Below are positions 1 to 5,496 of a stretch of DNA of 11,322 nt, piece by piece; the first letter of the stretch is position 1, and every line of letters begins with the position of its first letter. The position numbers and the translations under genes are program-made. Below the pieces are notes generated by a model. The model was not told the origin of the DNA and did not search any database. It saw nothing but the letters and a program-made list of their open reading frames with translations. Source of the DNA: an uncultured Clostridium sp. (GTDB lineage Bacteria > Bacillota > Clostridia > Clostridiales > Clostridiaceae); contig CAKVFO010000110.1 of the NCBI GenBank assembly GCA_934746785.1, positions 1 through 11,322 of the forward strand. Direction: 5' to 3'.

Positions 1-22
1 GTTTTTTATTTTCTACGTATAG

Positions 23-65
23 CTAAAAGCTTTTTAGAACCACAGGTCAAACCTGTGGTATTCAT
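23..65. mobile_element. Possible IS200/IS605-type right end (hairpin boundary)
   Basis: A perfect 9-bp inverted repeat (ACCACAGGT at 39-47, ACCTGTGGT at 51-59, loop CAA) sits just left of the point where the maturase gene loses homology. A second small palindrome (CTAAAAGCTTTTTAG, 23-37) lies beside it. Neither strand has a T-run after the large hairpin, so it is not a convincing terminator. A short subterminal hairpin a few bases from a TTCAT-like pentamer (61-65) is the usual layout of IS200/IS605 ends, which lack terminal inverted repeats and make no target duplication. No transposase or tnpB is visible because the element would continue left of base 1. The assignment is inferred from shape and position only. 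Confidence 0.35.
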
Positions 66-955
66 TAAAGACAATAATCTGCATATCTTAAACATGGATA
101 AAAGTTACCTTTTGCATCTATAGCAAGCATTGTACCTGCTCCACATCTATTTTTCTCCTTTGTTTCATCTTTAAGGGGTGTTCCTATTCTATCTTCAAAT
201 AAAGTTGTTTCATATTTATCCCACAACTTATTATCAATAATGTAATCTGCTAATTCCTTAAGCTGCTCTTCGAATATTTTGTCGTCTCCTTCTTTCCATG
301 CATTTTCAAAGACAACATTTGCTGGTACTATCCTTATTCCTAATTCCCATAAATGAATAATACTTTCTTTTAAATACTTTAAATCATCACTACCAAATGT
401 TACTTTTGTACTTGCAAATGGAAATTGTTTTAACCATAATGGTATGTTTTTAACTACATCATCATATGATCCTCTTCCTTCAGGGTAAACTCTTTGAAGA
501 TCGTGTTTAGTCTTAGTTCCATCAATTGTAAGTCCAAAACTACATTTCATTTTATTTTTAGCGATAAATTTTTGAACTTTGGGATTATCATATAATATTC
601 CATTAGTTGAAAAACTTATTCTATTCATTGAAAACCATGGATGATCCATCTTAAATGTCTGAATTTTTATGTAATCCATAATTTTGTCTATTAAATCAAT
701 TTCTAATAGAGGTTCTCCTCCAATAAAATCCCATGTAACCGCCTTAGCTGAAAATATCTCTCTATTATTCAAAATATAATCAATAGCTTTTTTTGCCACT
801 TCAAAATTCATTCTGTTATCGTTGTTTTTATTGACTTGATAACAATATTTACAACGCAAATTACAATCTTCAGTAACTATAAATGTTATTTCATGTGTGC
901 CTCCATCAATCCACTGTGGAAATCCAGCACCTAATTTATATGGTTTATCACTCAT
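65..955 (-). pseudogene. Radical SAM/SPASM peptide maturase, CXXX-repeat-target type, 3'-truncated
   Basis: This is the N-terminal 296 residues of a radical SAM enzyme of the CXXX-repeat peptide maturase family, which installs modifications on Cys-repeat RiPP precursors. The SAM [4Fe-4S] motif is CNLRCKYC (C31, C35, C38). GGEP is at residues 79-82 and STNG at 116-119. A SPASM domain begins with C271-x11-G283-x4-C288 and the protein then stops at residue 296 (YADYCL). Family members continue for roughly another hundred residues carrying the remaining SPASM Cys ligands (CxxC-x5-CxxxC-type cluster), all absent here. The stop codon arises in the sequence next to the 39-59 hairpin, so I read this as truncation by insertion or rearrangement. 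ATG 953-955 is preceded by AAAGGAG (967-973). The partial auxiliary cluster suggests a non-functional product. Family identification is from remembered similarity. Confidence 0.8.
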
Positions 956-1026
956 GTCTAAATTTCTCCTTTCACTTTCTACAGCAAAAATAGTACAACA
1001 AAAGAAAAAGACATTTTTTTGAAAAT

Positions 1027-1055
1027 TTGATTTTTAATAACTTTGCTACTATAAT
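1027..1055 (+). promoter_or_regulatory. Sigma-A-type promoter of the ABC transporter operon
   Basis: The -35 TTGATT (1027-1032) and -10 TATAAT (1050-1055) are separated by exactly 17 nt. Transcription would start near 1062, about 34 nt before the ATG at 1096. The TTG at 1027 that can extend the reading frame upstream is the -35 box, which supports the downstream ATG as the true start. Confidence 0.7.
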
Positions 1056-1095
1056 ATTGCTGATTATTGTAATTAAATATAAGGAGAAATGTAAT

Positions 1096-1995
1096 ATGTT
1101 AACATTAACAAATGTATCCAAATACTTTCATGGAGTAAAAGTTCTTAATAACATCAATCTAGATGTTAAAGAAGGTGAGATTTTTGGATTCTTAGGGCCA
1201 AATGGTGCTGGAAAAAGCACAACAATGAAAATAATCTGCGGATTATTAACTCCAGATGAAGGTACTATTCTTGTAAATAATAAAGATATTGTAAAGGACA
1301 GAAGTTATGCATTATCAGAGCTTTCCGCCTTAATAGAAAGTCCAAAAATGTACCCTTATCTATCTGCAGTAGATAATTTAAAACAAGTATGCCGTCTAGA
1401 TAATATTCCACTAAATGATATTAAAAAAACAATTGATCTAGTTGCTCTTAACGGTAAAGAAAATGAAAAAGTTAAAAATTATTCTCTTGGTATGAAACAA
1501 AGATTAGGGATTGCACAAGTAATTATGGGTAATAAAAAGTTATGGATTTTAGATGAACCAACTAATGGTCTTGACGCTAATGGTGTCATAGAATTTAGAA
1601 ATCTGATTAAAAAATTAAGAAAGGAAAAAGGCGTAACTATCTTTATATCTTCTCATAAGCTAGATGAAATGCAGAGAATATGCGACAGGGTTGCTTTCAT
1701 TCATACTGGTGAAATTAAGTCAATCGAGGACATTAACGAAGATGATAAAAATTGTTCATTAAAAATTTTCACAGAAGATTCATCAAAGTCTCTTACTATA
1801 TTTTCAAATTTGGACTACATAAAAAAAGCAGAAGAATTTGAATCAGGAATCAGATTAGAATATCAAGATGAACATTTCAATGATATCTTAACTGAATTAG
1901 TTAATAATAAAATAACTGTTACCAACATATGCAAAGAAGAAAAAACTCTTGAAGAAAGATATTTAGATATAATTGGAGGTGTACAAAATGATTAA
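1096..1995 (+). CDS. ABC transporter ATP-binding protein (bacitracin/lantibiotic resistance type)
   Basis: This 299-residue ATPase subunit would energise the membrane permease encoded next. Walker A GPNGAGKS is at residues 34-41, the ABC signature YSLGMKQR at 129-136, Walker B with D-loop LWILDEPTNGLD at 149-160, and the switch His is H187 in SSHKLDEM. The YSLGMKQR signature and the C-terminal extension of about 90 residues are typical of the BcrA/lantibiotic-immunity and Nod/DRA-type exporters. ATG 1096 was chosen because AAGGAG (1081-1086) lies 9 nt upstream. An in-frame TTG at 1027 belongs to the promoter. The gene overlaps the permease start by 8 nt. Divergence from a RiPP maturase suggests peptide export or self-protection, but the substrate is not shown by the sequence. 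Confidence 0.9.
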   Translation: MLTLTNVSKYFHGVKVLNNINLDVKEGEIFGFLGPNGAGKSTTMKIICGLLTPDEGTILVNNKDIVKDRSYALSELSALIESPKMYPYLSAVDNLKQVCRLDNIPLNDIKKTIDLVALNGKENEKVKNYSLGMKQRLGIAQVIMGNKKLWILDEPTNGLDANGVIEFRNLIKKLRKEKGVTIFISSHKLDEMQRICDRVAFIHTGEIKSIEDINEDDKNCSLKIFTEDSSKSLTIFSNLDYIKKAEEFESGIRLEYQDEHFNDILTELVNNKITVTNICKEEKTLEERYLDIIGGVQND

Positions 1996-3133
1996 TATTA
2001 TAAAAAATGAACTAAGCAAGTTATATCACAGAAAAAAACTTCTTTCCATGGTCTTAACTATGGCTATCGTAACCTTTGGCTTTATGTTTATCATCAATTT
2101 AGACTCTGGACAAAATAGGTATAATAAGGATTTAGATTTTATAAATAGATTAAAGACTCAAAGTTCTAACTTAACTGATGGTGCTGAAAAAGATGATATT
2201 GATTCAAGAATAGAAACAATGCAAAAAAGCTTAGATTTCTATGATAATTTACAAAATGATAACTTTGATTGGAAACAATATTTGCAAGATGAAAATGATA
2301 ATTTAGAACAATCAAGTTATAACGATACTAAGGATGCTCAAATCTCAATTAATAATTACTTAATAGATAACAATATTAAACCATTGTCAAGCTTATCTAT
2401 GGATAGTAATGCATTTTTTCTAACATACCTTAAAGTTTTAGGAAAAGTTCTCATGTTTATAATTATTGCTTTAACTTTATCAGATTGTATAGCAAGTGAA
2501 TATACAAATAACACAATTCAGCTTATTTTACTTCGTCCTGTATCAAAATTTAAATTAATACTTGGAAAGTTAATTGCAAATTGTATTGCTGTTATAAGCT
2601 GTGTTATTTCTTTTGATTTTATAGCTTATATATCTTCAGGATTATTATGGGGATTTGGAAGCCTTAAAACACCTCAATTAGTTTTTGCAAAATTCACAAG
2701 CAGTACTACTTTAAATACAACATATAATCAATTTATTTCACCTATCGATAATACTGCATCTTATATTTCAGCTGGTGATTTAATATTTAAAGCAATACTT
2801 CTTCAACTTTTATTTGCAATATGCTGCATTTGTTTCTGTACCTTAACGTCTCTTTTATTTAAAAATACACTTACTGCAATTTCTATAAACGTATTATTTC
2901 CTATACTCACTTTACTAATTTCTCTTTCAAGTACTTTTAATGAAATGAAAAAATCACTTTGCTACCTCTTCTCATTTTTAGGAGACTCAGTCAGTATAAT
3001 TGATAGATCCATTATAACTTCTACAGGTGCATGTTTCTTAACATATAACTTTGCAATATTAGTTATTACTGCTTGGATAATAGTATTTATTCTTCTAATG
3101 TATTTATGTAGAAACAAGTTAAAAGCAAAATAG
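1988..3133 (+). CDS. ABC-2 family transporter permease
   Basis: This 381-residue membrane protein pairs with the preceding ATPase. Hydrophobic segments lie at about residues 19-38, 148-168, 194-218, 266-290, 296-316 and 351-374, giving six likely membrane spans. A large hydrophilic, coiled-coil-prone region (about 40-140, rich in D, N, Q, K) separates spans 1 and 2 and probably faces outside. SEYTNNTIQ with LLRPVSKFKLILGK (residues 170-194) matches the conserved cytoplasmic coupling segment of ABC-2/YhgE-type permeases. ATG 1988 is favoured over an in-frame TTG at 1973 because GGAGG (1975-1979) is placed 8 nt before it. The start overlaps the ATPase stop (1993-1995), implying translational coupling. 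The specific substrate is unknown. Confidence 0.85.
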   Translation: MINIIKNELSKLYHRKKLLSMVLTMAIVTFGFMFIINLDSGQNRYNKDLDFINRLKTQSSNLTDGAEKDDIDSRIETMQKSLDFYDNLQNDNFDWKQYLQDENDNLEQSSYNDTKDAQISINNYLIDNNIKPLSSLSMDSNAFFLTYLKVLGKVLMFIIIALTLSDCIASEYTNNTIQLILLRPVSKFKLILGKLIANCIAVISCVISFDFIAYISSGLLWGFGSLKTPQLVFAKFTSSTTLNTTYNQFISPIDNTASYISAGDLIFKAILLQLLFAICCICFCTLTSLLFKNTLTAISINVLFPILTLLISLSSTFNEMKKSLCYLFSFLGDSVSIIDRSIITSTGACFLTYNFAILVITAWIIVFILLMYLCRNKLKAK

Positions 3134-3154
3134 AAAGATCACTTTTTAAAAATC

Positions 3155-3175
3155 GGCTGAACACCACGTTCAGCC
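3155..3175. terminator. Bidirectional hairpin terminator between the ABC operon and purH
   Basis: A perfect 8-bp stem, GGCTGAAC (3155-3162) and GTTCAGCC (3168-3175), has a 5-nt loop. On the minus strand it is followed two bases later by five T residues (from ACTTTTTAAAAATC at about 3141-3154), a good intrinsic terminator for transcripts from the purine gene. On the plus strand the following sequence is only weakly T-rich. It sits 21 nt after the permease stop and can serve both converging units. Confidence 0.65.
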
Positions 3176-3209
3176 TATAAAATTTGTAATTAAAATATAT
3201 ATTCCTTCC

Positions 3210-3240
3210 GAAATTCTGAGAGTTTACGATTCAGAATTTC
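3210..3240. repeat. Inverted repeat, 10-bp arms
   Basis: GAAATTCTGA (3210-3219) and TCAGAATTTC (3231-3240) are exact reverse complements around an 11-nt spacer. There is no T-run, so a terminator role is not supported. It lies at the edge of the degenerate 83-nt repeat array and may be one end of that repeated element. Confidence 0.5.
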
Positions 3241-3247
3241 CACCTTC

Positions 3248-3418
3248 ATTCCTGCATTCTGATGAGACTTTAATTTCAGATAAACTCCCAAGGGAAATAT
3301 ACTACCATTCCCAAATACACTTACTTCTGCATTCCTGCATTCTGTAGAATCTATGATTTGAGATAGCCTTCCAAAAGAAATATACCCTCATCCCCAAGTA
3401 CACTCACGCCTGCATTCT
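3248..3418. repeat. Degenerate tandem direct repeat, 83-nt period
   Basis: ATTCCTGCATTCTG occurs at 3248 and again at 3331, exactly 83 nt apart. The sequences that follow stay alignable and end in GGGAAATATAC (3292 onward) and AAGAAATATAC (3375 onward), again 83 nt apart. A third, partial copy (CGCCTGCATTCT at 3408-3419) runs into the 3' end of the purH reading frame. The middle copy carries a small CTGCATTC doubling. Copies have drifted by substitutions, so the array is old. No reading frame or RNA gene was recognised here. This accounts for the non-coding stretch 3181-3416. Confidence 0.6.
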
Positions 3419-4589
3419 AATGATGGAATAGTCGTACTCCTGTGAATGCCATAGCAATACCATACTTATCACAAGCCTCAATAACATTATCATCCCTTAT
3501 AGAACCCCCAGGCTGAGCAATAAATGATACTCCACTCTTTCTCGCTCTTTCAATATTATCACCAAATGGGAAGAAAGCATCAGAACCTAAAGCAACTCCA
3601 CTACACTTACTTAACCATTCCCTTTGTTCTTCCTTAGTAAATACTTCAGGCTTCTCAGTAAAAGTATTTTCCCATACTCAATCAGCTAAAAGATCCATAT
3701 ATTCATCTGATATATAAACATCAATAGCATTATCTCTATCTGCATTTCTCAAACCTTCTTTAAAAGGAAGATTTAAAACCTTTGGACTTTGTCTTAAGAA
3801 CCATATGTCTGCCTTGTTACCTGCAAGTCTTGTACAATGGATTCTAGATTGTTGTCCTGCGCCTATTCCAATTGCCTGACCATCTTTAACATAGCATACC
3901 GAATTAGATTGAGTATATTTCAAAGTTATTAAAGCAATAGCTAAATCTCTCTTTGCTTCTTCAGTTAAAGTTTTATTTTCAGTAGGGAATTCCTTAAACA
4001 TATCAGTTGTTATCTTTGCATTGTTACGTTGTTGTTCAAAGGTTATTCCAAATACCTGTTTTCTTTCAATTTCAGCTGGTACATAATCTTTATCTATTTG
4101 TATTACTAAGTAATTTCCCTTACGTTTTTTCTTTAAGATTTCCATAGCTTCATCAGTATATGATGGTGCTATAATTCCATCTGAAACCTCATGTAATAAG
4201 AAGTTTGCTGTATCTGCATCACATTCATCTGAAAGAGCTGCAAAATCACCATAAGATGACATTCTATCTGCACCTCTAGCTCTTATATAAGCTGTAGCTA
4301 CATCTGATAATTCCTTTCCTTCAACACCATACATTTTCTTTAATGTATCAGTTAAAGGTACTGCTACTGCTGCCCCTGCTGGACTTACATGTTTAAAGGA
4401 TGCAGCAGCTGCCATGCCTGTAGCTTCCTTTAACTCCTTAACAAGCTGCCAGCTGTTAAATGCATCTAATAAATTTATATATCCTGGCCTGCCATTTAAA
4501 ACTTTTATAGGTAGATTTCCATCCTCAATATAAATTTTTGCATCACCTTGATTTGGATTACATCCATACTTTAATTTAATTTCTTCCAT
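3417..4589 (-). pseudogene. purH: AICAR transformylase (PurH C-terminal-type, free-standing), interrupted by an in-frame TGA
   Basis: The 391-codon frame encodes the clostridial free-standing phosphoribosylaminoimidazolecarboxamide formyltransferase (about 390 residues), which converts AICAR to FAICAR with 10-formyl-THF. KHVSPAGAA (FKH followed by SPAG, near residue 67) carries the catalytic Lys-His of AICAR transformylases. GADRMSSYGDFAALSD follows around residue 105. Codon 304 is TGA (3678-3680 on the plus strand reads TCA), after LLAD and before VWENTF. The same frame then continues uninterrupted with WLSKCSGVALGSDAFFPF, AQPGGSIRDDN and the terminal FTGVRLFHH to TAG at 3417-3419. Family members have Gly (GGA) at this position, so one substitution explains it. 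The 303-residue product would lack conserved active-site segments. ATG 4587-4589 has GGGAGG at 4598-4603. A ZTP riboswitch precedes it. Natural mutation, sequencing error and readthrough all remain possible. Confidence 0.85.
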
Positions 4590-4614
4590 TATAGTTACCT
4601 CCCAATTTTAACTC

Positions 4615-4657
4615 AAAAAAAGCCCACTGTCCAAGCTTTCTTGCCCAGACGGTCGGC
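4615..4657 (-). terminator. Intrinsic terminator (expression platform of the ZTP riboswitch)
   Basis: On the minus strand GCCGACCGTCTGGGC (4657-4643) pairs imperfectly with the segment ending in AGTGGGC (4638-4622), with two mismatches and several G-U pairs. Seven T residues follow (plus-strand A-run 4615-4621). The 5' arm of this terminator is the same segment that forms the conserved 3' part of the riboswitch aptamer. Ligand binding and termination should therefore exclude each other, giving transcriptional ON control. Confidence 0.75.
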
Positions 4658-4712
4658 TAAAATTTCTTGTTATACTTCATGTGGTTAATTCCACTTCCGT
4701 CAGTCGTATAAC
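4643..4712 (-). promoter_or_regulatory. ZTP (pfl) riboswitch upstream of the AICAR transformylase gene
   Basis: Reading the minus strand, P1 forms between GTTATAC (4712-4706) and GTATAAC (4675-4669), exact complements. Inside it are CGACTGACGG (4706-4697) and a GTGG/CCAC hairpin (4694-4691 with 4684-4681). Downstream is CCGTCTGGGC (4652-4643), the hallmark 3' segment of the pfl motif. GACGG (4701-4697) can pair with CCGTC (4652-4648), the expected pseudoknot, using bases that differ from the common GGCG/CGCC version. ZTP riboswitches sense ZMP/ZTP, the purine intermediate that builds up when 10-formyl-THF is short. They commonly control purH and folate genes, so the target fits exactly. Confidence 0.88.
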
Positions 4713-4739
4713 TATATATTAATAATAACACTATTTCAA
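4711..4739 (-). promoter_or_regulatory. Promoter of the ZTP riboswitch-purH unit
   Basis: The minus strand carries -35 TTGAAA (4739-4734) and -10 TATAGT (4716-4711) with a 17-nt spacer. The predicted start lies just upstream of or at the 5' strand of riboswitch P1 (about 4704-4712), so the aptamer would be at or very near the 5' end of the transcript. Confidence 0.6.
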
Positions 4740-4750
4740 TTTTATGTTAA

Positions 4751-4852
4751 TTAGTTTTTAAATTGAATTGTCTTAATATAAATCTGACAAGGATTCCACT
4801 CATCCCAAAGAGTAGGAAAACATTCAATTTCCCTAGATCCTAATTTTTCATA
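4751..4852 (-). pseudogene. Possible C-terminal remnant of a GNAT acetyltransferase
   Basis: In a different frame from the hydrolase upstream, the minus strand reads YEKLGSREIECFP followed by TLWDEWNPCQIYIKTIQFKN and a stop (TAA at 4753-4751). The YEKLG motif and LWDE-x-NPCxIYIK ending resemble the last about 30 residues of clostridial GNAT N-acetyltransferases. The frame has no recognisable start or acetyl-CoA motif A in the window, and its 5' end overlaps the last codons of the isochorismatase gene. It is best read as a relic joined to that gene's 3' end by deletion. The evidence is a short residual similarity only. Confidence 0.35.
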
Positions 4853-5364
4853 ATTTCTATAACCTCTTTAATATCAACGCATTTAGCATATCTTCCATTC
4901 CACATCATCTCATTATAGTATCTATAAGAATTTTCTCCAGACATAAATGAATTATCAACTGTAGTATTACAATAAGCTGGAACTATTATATTAAATCCAT
5001 GTTCAAAGCCACACTTTATAGTTGCATCAATGCAGTAATCAGTCTGAATACCTGTAATTATTATATCCTTCTCTTCTTTAGCCTTTAAGTATTCTAATAA
5101 TCCACTTTCTTTAAAGGCACTATTAACTGTTTTATCAAATATTTTTTCTCCATTAATAGGTTTGAATTTTTCATATATCTCAAATCCATCCTTACCCTTA
5201 GTAAGTTCACATTCTTCTCCATCATCATGTCTTACATATATTACTTCAATATTATTTTCCCTTGCTGTATTAATTAAAGATTGTACATTTTCTACAAATT
5301 TATTGAAATTATATAACTTTTCATTTGTTATTAATTTTTGAGTATCTACTACTAATAAAACCAT
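4840..5364 (-). CDS. Isochorismatase-family cysteine hydrolase
   Basis: This 174-residue protein has the isochorismatase-like fold of small amidohydrolases (nicotinamidase, isochorismatase and N-carbamoylsarcosine amidase relatives). The likely catalytic triad is D7 in LLVVDTQ, K78 in IFDKTVNSAF and C111 in ITGIQTDYCIDAT. The segment GIQTDYC carries the usual cis-peptide turn before the nucleophile. The length is normal for the family. ATG 5362-5364 has a strong TCCTCCT complement (AGGAGGA, 5371-5377) just upstream. The substrate is not predictable: there are no nicotinamide- or siderophore-specific neighbours. A GNAT-like relic abuts the 3' end, so the final residues could differ from the ancestral ones. 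Confidence 0.85.
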   Translation of the reverse strand: MVLLVVDTQKLITNEKLYNFNKFVENVQSLINTARENNIEVIYVRHDDGEECELTKGKDGFEIYEKFKPINGEKIFDKTVNSAFKESGLLEYLKAKEEKDIIITGIQTDYCIDATIKCGFEHGFNIIVPAYCNTTVDNSFMSGENSYRYYNEMMWNGRYAKCVDIKEVIEIMKN

Positions 5365-5412
5365 ATATATTCCTCCTATGTTTTTCTTTACCTAAATTTT
5401 AACACGCATTCA

Positions 5413-5441
5413 ATTATAATGAAATAAATTCTGTTATGGAA
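5413..5441 (-). promoter_or_regulatory. Possible promoter of the hydrolase gene
   Basis: A perfect TATAAT on the minus strand (5418-5413) lies 48 nt upstream of the hydrolase start. The -35 region 17 nt further upstream (TTCCAT) is a poor match, so the assignment rests on the -10 and on the terminator just upstream that isolates this gene from the MutS2-like gene. Confidence 0.35.
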
Positions 5442-5481
5442 AAAGGTACAGATATATTAATCACTTTCTATCTGTACCTTT
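5442..5481 (-). terminator. Terminator after the MutS2-like gene
   Basis: There is a 13-bp perfect stem, AAAGGTACAGATA (5442-5454) and TATCTGTACCTTT (5469-5481), with a 14-nt loop. On the minus strand the stem ends in TTT and is continued by TT, giving five T. It begins 16 nt after the stop of the MutS2-like gene. Confidence 0.75.
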
Positions 5482-5496
5482 ATTAAAACAATACTA

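Noticed and set aside
39..59. Hairpin as a terminator of the maturase gene
   Set aside because: No T-run follows on either strand, and the gene ends mid-domain, so a rearrangement boundary fits better.
1027..1095. N-terminal extension of the ABC ATPase from TTG 1027
   Set aside because: That TTG is the -35 box of the promoter (17 nt from TATAAT), and the ATG at 1096 has its own AAGGAG site and family-like N-terminus.
1973..1987. Permease start at TTG 1973
   Set aside because: It would overlap the Shine-Dalgarno GGAGG itself; ATG 1988 is correctly spaced behind it.
3248..3418. CRISPR array
   Set aside because: Only two to three degenerate copies with 83-nt period and no repeat/spacer alternation or cas genes.
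3678..3680. Selenocysteine or reassigned TGA codon in purH
   Set aside because: The family has Gly here, not Cys/Sec. No SECIS-like hairpin was seen right after the codon, and genes nearby use the standard code. Mutation or sequencing error is simpler.
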